Assembly (NCBI GenBank): GCA_031284665.1
Contig: JAITXR010000331.1
Location: 1-11,142 of the forward strand
DNA length: 11,142 nt
Direction: 5' to 3'
From: Paludibacter sp.
GTDB lineage: Bacteria > Bacteroidota > Bacteroidia > Bacteroidales > Paludibacteraceae
The notes beneath the pieces are model-generated. The model ran no database searches, was not told where the DNA came from, and saw only the letters and a program-made list of their open reading frames with translations. The translations under genes and the position numbers were made by a program. Shown piece by piece: positions 1 to 6,451 of the stretch. Positions within the stretch are counted from its first letter, which is position 1; each line of letters starts with the position of its first letter.

Positions 1-22
1 ATATTTCATCATTTTTCGTCAT
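1..22 (-). CDS. 5' end of a minus-strand gene running off the left edge
   Basis: Only seven codons are visible (MTKNDEI), so the product cannot be named. The call rests on what lies upstream on the minus strand: an AAGGA at 36..32, nine bases before the ATG, and a TAnnTTTG promoter element at 57..50 with a TTG about 18 bases further out. That arrangement gives a leader of roughly 20-25 bases, a normal layout for Bacteroidota. The gene would be transcribed away from ffh. It could be a chance ATG, but the promoter, ribosome-binding site and start are all correctly ordered. Confidence 0.45.
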
Positions 23-49
23 TTGATTTAATCCTTATTTTTATCAATA

Positions 50-78
50 CAAAAGTATTAAATTTTTTTTATATGCAA
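50..78 (-). promoter_or_regulatory. Bacteroidota-type promoter reading left
   Basis: On the minus strand TACTTTTG (57..50) matches the TAnnTTTG minus-7 consensus of the Bacteroidota primary sigma factor. A TTG at 78..76 lies 18 bases upstream in the minus-33 position. It would drive the truncated gene starting at 22. Confidence 0.55.
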
Positions 79-120
79 TGAATTAAACAGGAATTAATAA
101 ACAATATGTCAATTAAGAAA

Positions 121-134
121 ATTACGAATTACGA
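121..134. repeat. Heptamer tandem repeat (ATTACGA x2)
   Basis: Two exact copies of ATTACGA abut. A similar 7-bp period recurs at 204-224, read as ATGATTA, ACGATGA and GCGATGA. Short-period arrays of this kind are common in intergenic DNA of Bacteroidota. No function is evident. Confidence 0.5.
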
Positions 135-142
135 CGGGACTC

Positions 143-175
143 AACCCTAACAGGGTTTAAAACGCTGTTAGGGTT
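143..175. repeat. Inverted repeat, 11-bp arms
   Basis: AACCCTAACAG (143-153) is the exact reverse complement of CTGTTAGGGTT (165-175), with an 11-base loop. No T-run follows on either strand, so it does not look like an intrinsic terminator, and no gene ends next to it. It is probably another member of the local palindromic repeat population. Confidence 0.6.
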
Positions 176-224
176 AATACCAAACAACGAGAAAAACAAA
201 ATAATGATTAACGATGAGCGATGA

Positions 225-286
225 ACAGCCCGCCTTGTAGAGACGTGGCATGCCGCGTCTCTACAGACAAGCGACATCATATGAAA
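225..286. repeat. 62-bp repeat with 30-bp palindrome, copy 1
   Basis: This element matches 499-560 at 59 of 62 positions. Its core, 236-265, is a 30-bp palindrome with a single T/G mismatch (246 against 255), having TGTAGAGACG and CGTCTCTACA as outer arms. The GTAGAGACG...CGTCTCTAC core is one I recognise from dispersed intergenic repeats in many bacterial genomes. It encodes nothing credible. The mismatch is identical in both copies, which suggests either recent duplication or selection on the exact sequence. Confidence 0.85.
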
Positions 287-420
287 GGTATCGGCGCGAG
301 CGGGGTGTAAGGAGAAGTTATAAAAAATGTCAAGACCTTTTTCCAAAAACGTACTGACGATTTAGTAAAAACGTTTCGGCGAATTTTGTATATTGATTTA
401 TAGCAAGATAAGAAAACATA

Positions 421-490
421 ATGAACGTATGCAATGTCCCAACTCCGTTAGGAGTTACCTGTGCATAACCCCGAGTGCAACTCTGGGTAA
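421..490. repeat. Two-hairpin repeat, copy 1
   Basis: Two short hairpins lie in series. The first has stem AACTCC/GGAGTT (441-446 with 451-456) and a four-base loop. The second spans 468-488, with arms ACCCCGAGT and ACTCTGGGT around a three-base loop and one C/T mismatch. A related copy lies at 3882-3950, about three-quarters identical, and changes in its stems preserve pairing. This copy sits only eight bases from the second 62-bp repeat, so the two may travel as a composite. Confidence 0.75.
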
Positions 491-498
491 AACGCCCT

Positions 499-560
499 AC
501 AGCCCGCCTTGTAGAGACGTGGCATGCCGCGTCTCTACAGACAATGGACATCATACGAAA
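499..560. repeat. 62-bp repeat with 30-bp palindrome, copy 2
   Basis: A direct repeat of 225-286 at an offset of 274 bp, differing at three positions near its right end. The palindrome core is 510-539 and is identical to the first copy, including its single mismatched pair. Similarity ends abruptly after the GAAA at 557-560. Confidence 0.85.
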
Positions 561-565
561 CGGTA

Positions 566-599
566 AAACGTAACACGTTTTTAAAAACGTGTTACGTTT
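566..599. repeat. Perfect 34-bp palindrome
   Basis: Seventeen bases on each side of the centre at 582/583 are exactly complementary, running from AAACGTAACACG through a T5/A5 centre. There is no unpaired loop, and no gene ends beside it, so a terminator role is not supported. It could be a protein-binding site, a cruciform-forming repeat, or a fused pair of element ends. It begins five bases after the second 62-bp repeat. Confidence 0.8.
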
Positions 600-617
600 A
601 ATTTAACATATCGTGTA

Positions 618-633
618 CCCCGACACATCGGGG
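618..633. repeat. Short GC-rich hairpin
   Basis: CCCCGA (618-623) pairs with TCGGGG (628-633) across a four-base loop. No T-run follows. In an AT-rich spacer it stands out as a further small structured repeat. Confidence 0.45.
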
Positions 634-709
634 CAGGCTCTAACAGGATGAAAGCAATGGTTAACAATTAGTGATTAATGAAGAACATAACAGTAAACTC
701 AGCCCGTAC

Positions 710-771
710 TTTATGAACTTTATAACTTTATAAACTCCTCAAACCATTCAAACTCTTCAAACTTTTCAAAC
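710..771. repeat. 9-bp-period tandem array (left copy)
   Basis: Read on the plus strand, 9-bp units ending in AAC run from 710 to 771: TTTATGAAC, an 8-bp TTTATAAC, TTTATAAAC, TCCTCAAAC, CATTCAAAC, TCTTCAAAC and TTTTCAAAC. Read on the minus strand, the right-hand units become GTTTGARNN. The stretch 732-753 is an exact 22-bp reverse complement of 3703-3724, beyond leuA. The array stops about 40 bases upstream of the ffh promoter element. Confidence 0.75.
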
Positions 772-811
772 TTTCTTTTTCGGATTTTTCCATAAATAAT
801 AAAATATTTGT

Positions 812-819
812 TACTTTTG
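812..819 (+). promoter_or_regulatory. Promoter minus-7 element for ffh-leuA
   Basis: TACTTTTG matches TAnnTTTG exactly and lies 48 bases before the ffh ATG. The minus-33 position has only a T-rich stretch and no clear TTG, so this is a partial match. Its position inside any longer reading frame that starts at a TTG near 808 argues that ffh begins at 868. Confidence 0.6.
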
Positions 820-867
820 CATTTCAAATTTTTCAATTCTGTTGAAATTAATAAATCAATATTTTTT

Positions 868-2184
868 ATGTTTGAATCACTTAGCGAACGGCTCGAACGG
901 TCGTTCAAAATACTTAAAGGACAAGGCAGAATAACCGAGATAAACGTTGCCGAAACTCTCAAAGATGTGCGTCGCGCATTGCTCGATGCCGATGTGAATT
1001 ACAAAATTGCAAAAACTTTTACCGACAGCGTAAAGGATAAGGCTATCGGGCAAAATGTGCTTACTTCCCTTAAACCGCAGCAGTTGTTGGTCAAAATTGT
1101 GCACGACGAACTTACGGAACTTATGGGTAACCAAAGTGTGGATATTGCGCTTAAAGGAAATCCTACCGTAATATTAATGTCGGGTTTGCAAGGCTCGGGA
1201 AAAACAACTTTTTCGGGGAAACTTGCTAATTTGTTGAAAACAAAGCGCGGAAAGCACCCTCTACTCGTTGCGGTGGACATTTATCGTCCGGCTGCCATTG
1301 AGCAATTAAGAGTTCTCGGAGCGCAAATAGAAGTGCCTGTTTTTGCGGAAGAAGACAATAAAAATCCTGTTGATATTGCCGAAAAAGCAATAAAATATGC
1401 GCAACTTCACAACAACGATGTGGTGATAATCGATACCGCCGGTCGTTTGGCAGTTGACGAGGTGATGATGACCGAAATTGCAGCAATCAAAAAAGCAGTG
1501 AAACCTCACGAAATTTTGTTTGTGGTGGATTCAATGACCGGACAAGATGCAGTAAACACAGCCAAAGAGTTTAACGACCGCCTTGATTTCGACGGTGTAG
1601 TGCTTACCAAACTCGACGGCGATACACGTGGTGGTGCCGCTTTGTCGATTAGAACGGTGGTTAACAAGCCGATTAAATTTGTAGGAACAGGCGAAAAACT
1701 TGATGCTTTAGACGTGTTTTACCCCGACCGTATGGCAAATCGCATACTTGGAATGGGCGATATAGTTTCGTTTGTAGAGCGCGCACAAGAGCAGTTTAAC
1801 GAAGAAGAGGCAATACGGTTAAATCGCAAAATTGCAAAAAATCAATTTGATTTCGACGATTTTCTGTCTCAAATTCAGCAAGTTAAGAAAATGGGTAATG
1901 TCAAAGATTTACTTGCTATGGTTCCGGGAATGGGCAAAGCGGTTAAAGATATTGAGATTGACGACGATGCTTTTAAAAATGTAGAGGCAATAATTCGCTC
2001 AATGACCCCGCGCGAACGTTCTAATCCACAGTTACTTAACGGAAGTCGGAAACAACGTATTGCATCAGGTAGCGGCACAAATATTGTGGAAGTAAATCGA
2101 CTGTTGAAACAGTTCGACCAAATGAGCAAAATGCTTCGCACAATGTCTAATAATAAAGGTAAACTGCCATTTAAACGCAGGTAA
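868..2184 (+). CDS. ffh: Signal recognition particle GTPase Ffh
   Basis: This is the protein subunit of the bacterial signal recognition particle. It binds signal sequences of nascent membrane proteins and the SRP RNA, and docks with FtsY at the inner membrane. The 438 residues are near the usual ~450. An N-terminal helical bundle is followed by the G domain: P-loop GLQGSGKT (106-113), DTAGRL (from 189), TKLDGD (247-252) and GTGEKLD. The M domain fills the rest, with the methionine-rich stretch NVKDLLAMVPGMGK and the RNA-binding segment SMTPRERSNPQLLNGSRKQRIASGSG. The ATG at 868 gives the canonical MFESLSERLERSF start. A longer frame from TTG 808 would overlap the promoter. leuA follows after 12 bp, so the two are probably co-transcribed. 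No SRP RNA gene is visible here. Confidence 0.97.
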   Translation: MFESLSERLERSFKILKGQGRITEINVAETLKDVRRALLDADVNYKIAKTFTDSVKDKAIGQNVLTSLKPQQLLVKIVHDELTELMGNQSVDIALKGNPTVILMSGLQGSGKTTFSGKLANLLKTKRGKHPLLVAVDIYRPAAIEQLRVLGAQIEVPVFAEEDNKNPVDIAEKAIKYAQLHNNDVVIIDTAGRLAVDEVMMTEIAAIKKAVKPHEILFVVDSMTGQDAVNTAKEFNDRLDFDGVVLTKLDGDTRGGAALSIRTVVNKPIKFVGTGEKLDALDVFYPDRMANRILGMGDIVSFVERAQEQFNEEEAIRLNRKIAKNQFDFDDFLSQIQQVKKMGNVKDLLAMVPGMGKAVKDIEIDDDAFKNVEAIIRSMTPRERSNPQLLNGSRKQRIASGSGTNIVEVNRLLKQFDQMSKMLRTMSNNKGKLPFKRR

Positions 2185-2196
2185 GACAATAGCAAA

Positions 2197-3699
2197 ATGG
2201 ATAAACTGTTCATTTTTGATACCACATTGCGCGATGGCGAGCAAGTTCCGGGATGCCAACTCAATAAAATTGAAAAAATTCAGATAGCGCGTGCGCTCGA
2301 AAATATGGGAGTTGACGTTATCGAAGCGGGTTTTCCTGTTTCGAGCCCTGAAGATTTTGCGTCGGTTGTGGCAATATCAAAAGCAGTGTCGCAACCCATA
2401 ATTTGTGCTTTGGCTCGCTGTACCAAAAACGATATTGAACTTGCCGCACAGTCGCTCCAATACGCCAAAAACAAAAGGATACATACCGGAATTGGCACTT
2501 CGGACGAACATATCAAATATAAATTTCATTCCACAAAAGAAGAAATTCTTGAACGCGCTATCGAGGCAACACATTTTGCCAAAAAACTTGTTGAAGATGT
2601 GGAATTTTACTGCGAAGATGCAGGGCGAACAGATAATGAATTTTTGGCAATCGTGGTCGAGGCAGTTATTAAAGCAGGTGCAACAGTGGTGAATATCCCC
2701 GATACCACAGGCTATTGTCTTCCACAGCAATACGGCGAAAAAATCAGTTATTTATTTAACAACGTGCCAAATATCCATAAGGCGATAGTGTCAACTCATT
2801 GCCATAACGACCTCGGACTTGCCACAGCCAACACTTTGGCAGGAATAGCGAACGGTGCGCGACAAATTGACGTTACTATAAATGGAATTGGCGAAAGAGC
2901 AGGAAACGCCGCGCTCGAAGAAATTGTGATGCTCCTCAAATGTCATGGCGAACTTGCGATTGATACAGGGATTGATACCCGAAAAATTGCCGCTGCAAGT
3001 CGTCTGGTCTCAAATCTTATGAATATGCCGATACAGCCAAACAAGGCTATTGTAGGGCGAAATGCCTTTACTCATTCGTCGGGAATTCATCAGGATGGAA
3101 TTTTGAAAAATCCACACAGTTATCAAATAATTAACCCAAAAGATGTTGGAATTGATACAGATACCATTTTGCTGACTGCCCGTAGCGGACACGCAGCGTT
3201 AAAACATCGGCTGAATTTGCTTGGAGTGGAAATTGATGCAGAACAATTAGATACGATTTATCAGGATTTTTTAGTTCTTGCCGACAAAAAACGTGTTGTG
3301 CTCGACGAAGATATTTTGATTCTCGCTCGACAAAAAAATACATCTATAAAATCATTAAAATTAGAGTATTTACAGGCTACTTCGGGACTTGGGATTACTC
3401 CCTCGGCTACAATTCGCCTCGCGCTCGAAGGGAAAACATACGAGGCATCAGCGCAAGGTAATGGACCTGTTGATGCTGCAATAAAGGCACTTAAAACGAT
3501 TGTGCAAAAGAAAATGTTACTGCACGAATTTACAATACAATCGATGAATCGTGGCAGCGACGATACCGGAAAAGTTCACATGCAAGTTGAATACGAAGGA
3601 CGACTTTTTTACGGTTTTGGCGCAAATACCGATATTGTAACTGCCTCAGTAGAAGCATATATCGACGCTATAAATAAATTTTTATCAAGGGAAGTTTGA
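2197..3699 (+). CDS. leuA: 2-isopropylmalate synthase
   Basis: It condenses acetyl-CoA with 2-oxoisovalerate, the first committed step of leucine synthesis, in the cytoplasm. The N-terminal catalytic TIM barrel shows DTTLRDGEQ (8-16), HCHND (201-205) and NGIGERAGN (229-237). D13, H201, H203 and N237 are the expected divalent-metal ligands. A linker follows, and the last ~130 residues look like the LeuA regulatory domain (through [16 protein letters not shown]), so leucine feedback is likely. The 500-residue length fits the family. The [21 protein letters not shown] signature favours LeuA over citramalate or homocitrate synthase. Unusually, no leuB, leuC or leuD is next to it; its neighbour is ffh, 12 bp upstream. 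Its stop codon TGA lies within a 9-bp repeat unit. Confidence 0.93.
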   Translation: MDKLFIFDTTLRDGEQVPGCQLNKIEKIQIARALENMGVDVIEAGFPVSSPEDFASVVAISKAVSQPIICALARCTKNDIELAAQSLQYAKNKRIHTGIGTSDEHIKYKFHSTKEEILERAIEATHFAKKLVEDVEFYCEDAGRTDNEFLAIVVEAVIKAGATVVNIPDTTGYCLPQQYGEKISYLFNNVPNIHKAIVSTHCHNDLGLATANTLAGIANGARQIDVTINGIGERAGNAALEEIVMLLKCHGELAIDTGIDTRKIAAASRLVSNLMNMPIQPNKAIVGRNAFTHSSGIHQDGILKNPHSYQIINPKDVGIDTDTILLTARSGHAALKHRLNLLGVEIDAEQLDTIYQDFLVLADKKRVVLDEDILILARQKNTSIKSLKLEYLQATSGLGITPSATIRLALEGKTYEASAQGNGPVDAAIKALKTIVQKKMLLHEFTIQSMNRGSDDTGKVHMQVEYEGRLFYGFGANTDIVTASVEAYIDAINKFLSREV

Positions 3700-3729
3700 A
3701 GGGTTTGAATGGTTTGAGGAGTTTGAGCG
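3694..3729. repeat. 9-bp-period tandem array (right copy)
   Basis: Four abutting 9-bp units: GTTTGAAGG, GTTTGAATG, GTTTGAGGA and GTTTGAGCG. The first unit supplies the last sense codon (GTT) and stop (TGA) of leuA. Positions 3703-3724 are an exact 22-bp reverse complement of 732-753, so ffh-leuA is bracketed by inverted copies about 2.95 kb apart. Confidence 0.8.
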
Positions 3730-3761
3730 GGCAGTAATCAACTGAATGACAAATAATTCTA

Positions 3762-3843
3762 TTCTGGATTGCTTCGTTCCTTGCAATGACGGGCTGAACT
3801 TGTTATTCCCGTCATTGCGAGGTATTTCCGAAGCAATCCAGAA
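3762..3843. repeat. 82-bp inverted-repeat element
   Basis: The left arm (3762-3793) begins TTCTGGATTGCTTCG and ends TGCAATGACGGG. The right arm (3808-3843) begins CCCGTCATTGCGAGG and ends CGAAGCAATCCAGAA. The arms pair at both ends around a four-base asymmetry in the middle and a 14-base loop. The CGTCATTGCGAG...GAAGCAATCCAG motif is one I recognise from non-autonomous palindromic repeats spread through many unrelated bacterial genomes. It has no coding capacity; the minus-strand frame across it is a translation of the repeat. It could also act as a transcription barrier after leuA. Confidence 0.85.
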
Positions 3844-3881
3844 AAAAACATTTTTTGAACACGAAGGCACAAAGAACAGTG

Positions 3882-3950
3882 ATGAACGTATGTAATGCGG
3901 CAACTACGGAGTAGTTGACTGTGAATAACCCCGAGTGAAGCTCGGGGCAA
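3882..3950. repeat. Two-hairpin repeat, copy 2
   Basis: This is related to 421-490 and in the same orientation. Hairpin one is CAACTAC/GTAGTTG (3901-3907 with 3911-3917) around GGA. Hairpin two is CCCCGAG/CTCGGGG (3929-3935 with 3941-3947). The C-G pair at 445/452 in copy 1 is an A-T pair here (3906/3912), and the mismatched pair in copy 1's second stem is paired here. No T-run follows, so it is not a standard terminator. It ends about 50 bases before gcvT. Confidence 0.75.
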
Positions 3951-4002
3951 AAGCAAAAAACAATATAAAATAAAATCAATAAATATATAATCTACATTCT
4001 AA

Positions 4003-5070
4003 ATGAAAACAACACCATTTACAGACATTCACATTGCGCTTGGCGCAAAAATGCACGAATTTGCAGGCTATAATATGCCAATAGAATACAACGGAATTAT
4101 TGACGAACATTTAACAGTACGCAATGCCGCCGGGGTTTTCGATGTGTCGCATATGGGCGAATTTTGGGTTAAAGGGGCTGCGGCTCTTGCCTTTTTGCAA
4201 CGCATTACTACAAACGACGTGTCGCGCCTCACGGTAGGCAAAGTGCAATACACTTGTTTTCCCAATGGCAAAGGCGGAATTGTTGACGACTTGCTGGTTT
4301 ATCGCTACGAAAGCGAAAAATATTTACTCGTGGTAAATGCTGCAAATATTGACAAAGATTGGGCGTGGTGCGTTGCCAATAATCGCGACGAAGTGGAACT
4401 CGAAAATGCCTCCGACCGTATGGCGCAACTTGCCGTTCAAGGTCCACTTGCCACTCAGATTTTACAAAAACTTACAGATGTAAATCTTACGGACATTCCT
4501 TATTATTCGTTTACAACAGGTCGTTTTGCGCAAGTTGACAACGTAATTATCTCAAACACAGGTTATACCGGTGCGGGTGGGTTTGAACTGTATTTTTATC
4601 CGCAATATGGAGTGCAAATTTGGAATGCAATTTTTGATGCCGGAAAGAGCGAAGGCATTAAGCCTGTGGGACTTGGAGCACGCGATACCCTCAGACTTGA
4701 AAAGGGTTTTTGTCTTTATGGAAATGATATTGACGATACCACATCGCCTATTGAGGCTGGATTGGGCTGGATTACGAAGTTCCCTGACGGCAAAAATTTT
4801 ATCGACCGCGACAGACTTTGGAAACAAAATATCGAAGGCGTAACTCGGCGTTTGATAAAATTTCGTATCGAAGAGCGCGCTATTCCGCGTCATGGTTACG
4901 AAATTGTTGATAATCAAGGCAATATCATTGGCAATGTTACTTCCGGTGGAATTTTGCCCGGCACAAAAAGTGGTATTGGTATGGGTTATGTAAAAGTTGA
5001 TTTTTCAAAAGCAGGAACAAAAGTGTATATCAGAATACGAAATAAAGACGTAGAAGCCGTTATTGGATAG
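4003..5070 (+). CDS. gcvT: Glycine cleavage system T-protein (aminomethyltransferase)
   Basis: The T-protein transfers the aminomethyl carbon from lipoylated H-protein to tetrahydrofolate, releasing ammonia and giving 5,10-methylene-THF. At 355 residues it is close to the usual ~360. The folate-binding region contains [12 protein letters not shown] (18-29), FDVSHMGE (46-53), TTNDV (69-73) and [11 protein letters not shown] (91-101); D96 corresponds to the family's catalytic aspartate. [14 protein letters not shown] and [14 protein letters not shown] follow. A C-terminal barrel domain ends with VTSGG...GIGMGYVK. The ATG at 4003 gives the normal [17 protein letters not shown] start. No TAnnTTTG promoter was found in the 50 bases upstream. 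The H- and P-protein genes are not in the window. A transporter permease follows closely, probably in the same transcript. Confidence 0.95.
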   Translation: MKTTPFTDIHIALGAKMHEFAGYNMPIEYNGIIDEHLTVRNAAGVFDVSHMGEFWVKGAAALAFLQRITTNDVSRLTVGKVQYTCFPNGKGGIVDDLLVYRYESEKYLLVVNAANIDKDWAWCVANNRDEVELENASDRMAQLAVQGPLATQILQKLTDVNLTDIPYYSFTTGRFAQVDNVIISNTGYTGAGGFELYFYPQYGVQIWNAIFDAGKSEGIKPVGLGARDTLRLEKGFCLYGNDIDDTTSPIEAGLGWITKFPDGKNFIDRDRLWKQNIEGVTRRLIKFRIEERAIPRHGYEIVDNQGNIIGNVTSGGILPGTKSGIGMGYVKVDFSKAGTKVYIRIRNKDVEAVIG

Positions 5071-5097
5071 TTGAAAAACCGTAAATTACTTTCGCCG

Positions 5098-6339
5098 ATG
5101 AGTGTTGAATATTTTATTGCAAAACGCATTCATTTTCAATCCGACAAAAAAAATGTCTCGCGACCGGCTATTCGCATTGCCACTTTTGGTGTGGCACTTG
5201 GGATGGCGGTAATGATTATTACCGTAGCCGTAGTGTTGGGATTTAAGCGCGAAGTACGCAATAAAGCAATCGGTTTTGGCGGTCATATTCAAATAGTTAG
5301 CCGTCAGAATACTAATAATTACGAAACACTTCCAATCACTTTCGATTCCGCGTTTATTGATAAAATACGTAAAATCGACGGAGTAAAAAAAGTTGAATTT
5401 TTTGCCACAAATCCCGGACTTGTAAAAACTGACAATGCGTTTCAGGGCATAGTGCTAAAAGGCGTTGAAAGCGATTTCGACTGGTCGTTTTTTCGGAATA
5501 GTTTGCTCGAAGGTGAATTGCCAAATGCAAATGCCGACTCGCTTCAAAACCGGATTATTATCTCAAAATATCTTGCTAATTTGCTCGAACTCAAATTAGG
5601 CGATAGTTTTTTTACCTATTTTATCAGCGAACAGGTAAAAGCGCGAAAATTTGTGATTAGCGGAATTTATTCTACAAATTTTGTTGAGTACGACAAACTG
5701 TTTTTACTTACAGATATTCGTCATATTCAGACACTTAACGCTTGGGATAGAAACGAATACAGCGGCATTGAAATCCTTATTCACGATTTTGAAAGGATGG
5801 ACGAACTTGCATTTCAAATCCGAATGGCAGTTGTCTCCGAGCCTGAAATTGCAGCGCAGTATTATGTACAAACAATAAGGGATATAAATCCGCAAATTTT
5901 TGCGTGGCTCGATTTGCTCGACCTCAATGTGTGGATAATTCTCGGTTTATTGCTTGCTGTTGCAGGTTTTACTATGGTTTCGGGCTTGCTGATTTTGGTT
6001 TTGGAGCGCACTCAACTTATAGGAATTATAAAATCGCTCGGCGCAACAAATCGTTTGGTACGAAAAATATTTATTTACAATGCACTTTTTTTGACATTAA
6101 AAGGGATGTTATGGGGTAATATTATTGGTCTTGCGATATGTGCAATACAATATTATACCAATATTATTCCGATGTTCGACCCCGAATCGTATTACGTGGT
6201 AACAGTTCCTATTGCGTTTAATTGGTTGTTTATTAGCCTGTTAAATCTTGGAACTTTTATTGTATCGTTTATAATGATGCTTTTCCCATCTTATGTAATC
6301 ACAAAAATTTATCCGGCTCAAATCATCCGTTACGAATAA
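5098..6339 (+). CDS. LolC/LolE-like ABC transporter permease
   Basis: A 413-residue inner-membrane permease of the FtsX/MacB type, most like the LolC/LolE group that extracts lipoproteins for delivery to the outer membrane. One membrane helix lies near residues 25-48 (IATFGVALGMAVMIITVAVVL). A large periplasmic region follows, then three C-terminal helices at about 275-300, 326-350 and 372-398. The cytoplasmic loop ERTQLIGIIKSLGATNRLVRKIF is the usual ATPase-contact segment. The ATG at 5098 gives MSVEYFIAKRI, the common start in this family. A TTG directly after the gcvT stop (5071) would add nine residues and is less likely. No ATPase (LolD) gene is adjacent, so the partner must be encoded elsewhere. 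LolC/E itself versus another MacB-like exporter cannot be decided from sequence alone. Confidence 0.85.
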   Translation: MSVEYFIAKRIHFQSDKKNVSRPAIRIATFGVALGMAVMIITVAVVLGFKREVRNKAIGFGGHIQIVSRQNTNNYETLPITFDSAFIDKIRKIDGVKKVEFFATNPGLVKTDNAFQGIVLKGVESDFDWSFFRNSLLEGELPNANADSLQNRIIISKYLANLLELKLGDSFFTYFISEQVKARKFVISGIYSTNFVEYDKLFLLTDIRHIQTLNAWDRNEYSGIEILIHDFERMDELAFQIRMAVVSEPEIAAQYYVQTIRDINPQIFAWLDLLDLNVWIILGLLLAVAGFTMVSGLLILVLERTQLIGIIKSLGATNRLVRKIFIYNALFLTLKGMLWGNIIGLAICAIQYYTNIIPMFDPESYYVVTVPIAFNWLFISLLNLGTFIVSFIMMLFPSYVITKIYPAQIIRYE

Positions 6340-6352
6340 AATAGCGTATGTT

Positions 6353-6370
6353 AACAATGGTTGTTTTTTT
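6353..6370 (+). terminator. Possible weak terminator after the permease gene
   Basis: AACAA/TTGTT (6353-6357 with 6361-6365) with a three-base loop runs into a T-tract ending at 6370. The stem is only five AT-rich pairs, so this is tentative. Its place between the permease stop and the recR promoter fits a transcript end. Confidence 0.3.
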
Positions 6371-6390
6371 ATTTAAAATTGCGAAAAACG

Positions 6391-6420
6391 TTGAGATAAC
6401 AATAAAATTACTTATTTTTG
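6391..6420 (+). promoter_or_regulatory. Bacteroidota-type promoter for recR
   Basis: TTG (6391-6393) and TATTTTTG (6413-6420) are separated by 19 bases and match both parts of the Bacteroidota promoter consensus. It is the best promoter match in the window. A transcript starting a few bases downstream would have a leader of about 25 bases before the recR TTG. Confidence 0.75.
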
Positions 6421-6451
6421 CAACAAGAATTAATAAAAATTTTACTCGAAT

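Larger units (their letters stand above)
79..807. other. Gene-free region filled with small repeats
   Basis: No credible coding sequence is present in these ~730 bases. The minus-strand open frames over 122-346 and 330-554 are translations of the repeats: both contain the peptide DAACHVSTRRAV because they read the same duplicated palindrome. The region holds, in order, a heptamer repeat, an 11-bp-arm inverted repeat, two copies of a 62-bp element on either side of a two-hairpin element, a perfect 34-bp palindrome, a short GC-rich hairpin and a 9-bp-period array. Between 287 and 420 I see only AT-rich sequence and a GC-rich patch near 290-312, with no assignable feature. No tRNA-like or other recognisable RNA fold was seen. 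Confidence 0.7.

Noticed and set aside
122..554. Two minus-strand open frames (122-346 and 330-554) of 74 residues each
   Set aside because: They share the peptide DAACHVSTRRAV because both read through copies of the same 62-bp palindromic repeat, and have no other protein-like features.
720..962. Minus-strand frame ending in a KFE/EFE repeat
   Set aside because: The repetitive peptide is a translation of the 9-bp array, whose period is three codons. The rest lies antisense to ffh.
2405..2692. Plus-strand frame inside leuA, and similar long frames antisense to ffh, gcvT and the HAD gene
   Set aside because: They lie wholly within well-supported genes in other frames and show no conserved protein features.
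3685..3956. Minus-strand frames across the 82-bp inverted repeat
   Set aside because: Peptides such as IASEIPRNDGN come from reading the palindromic repeat; no start or promoter supports them.
3929..3960. Possible intrinsic terminator formed by the CCCCGAG/CTCGGGG hairpin
   Set aside because: No T-run follows on the plus strand, the bases upstream do not give one on the minus strand, and the hairpin belongs to a repeat also found far from any gene end.
3951..4002. Glycine riboswitch or other leader upstream of gcvT
   Set aside because: The ~50 bases between the repeat and the ATG are AT-rich with no conserved stems, too short for a glycine aptamer.
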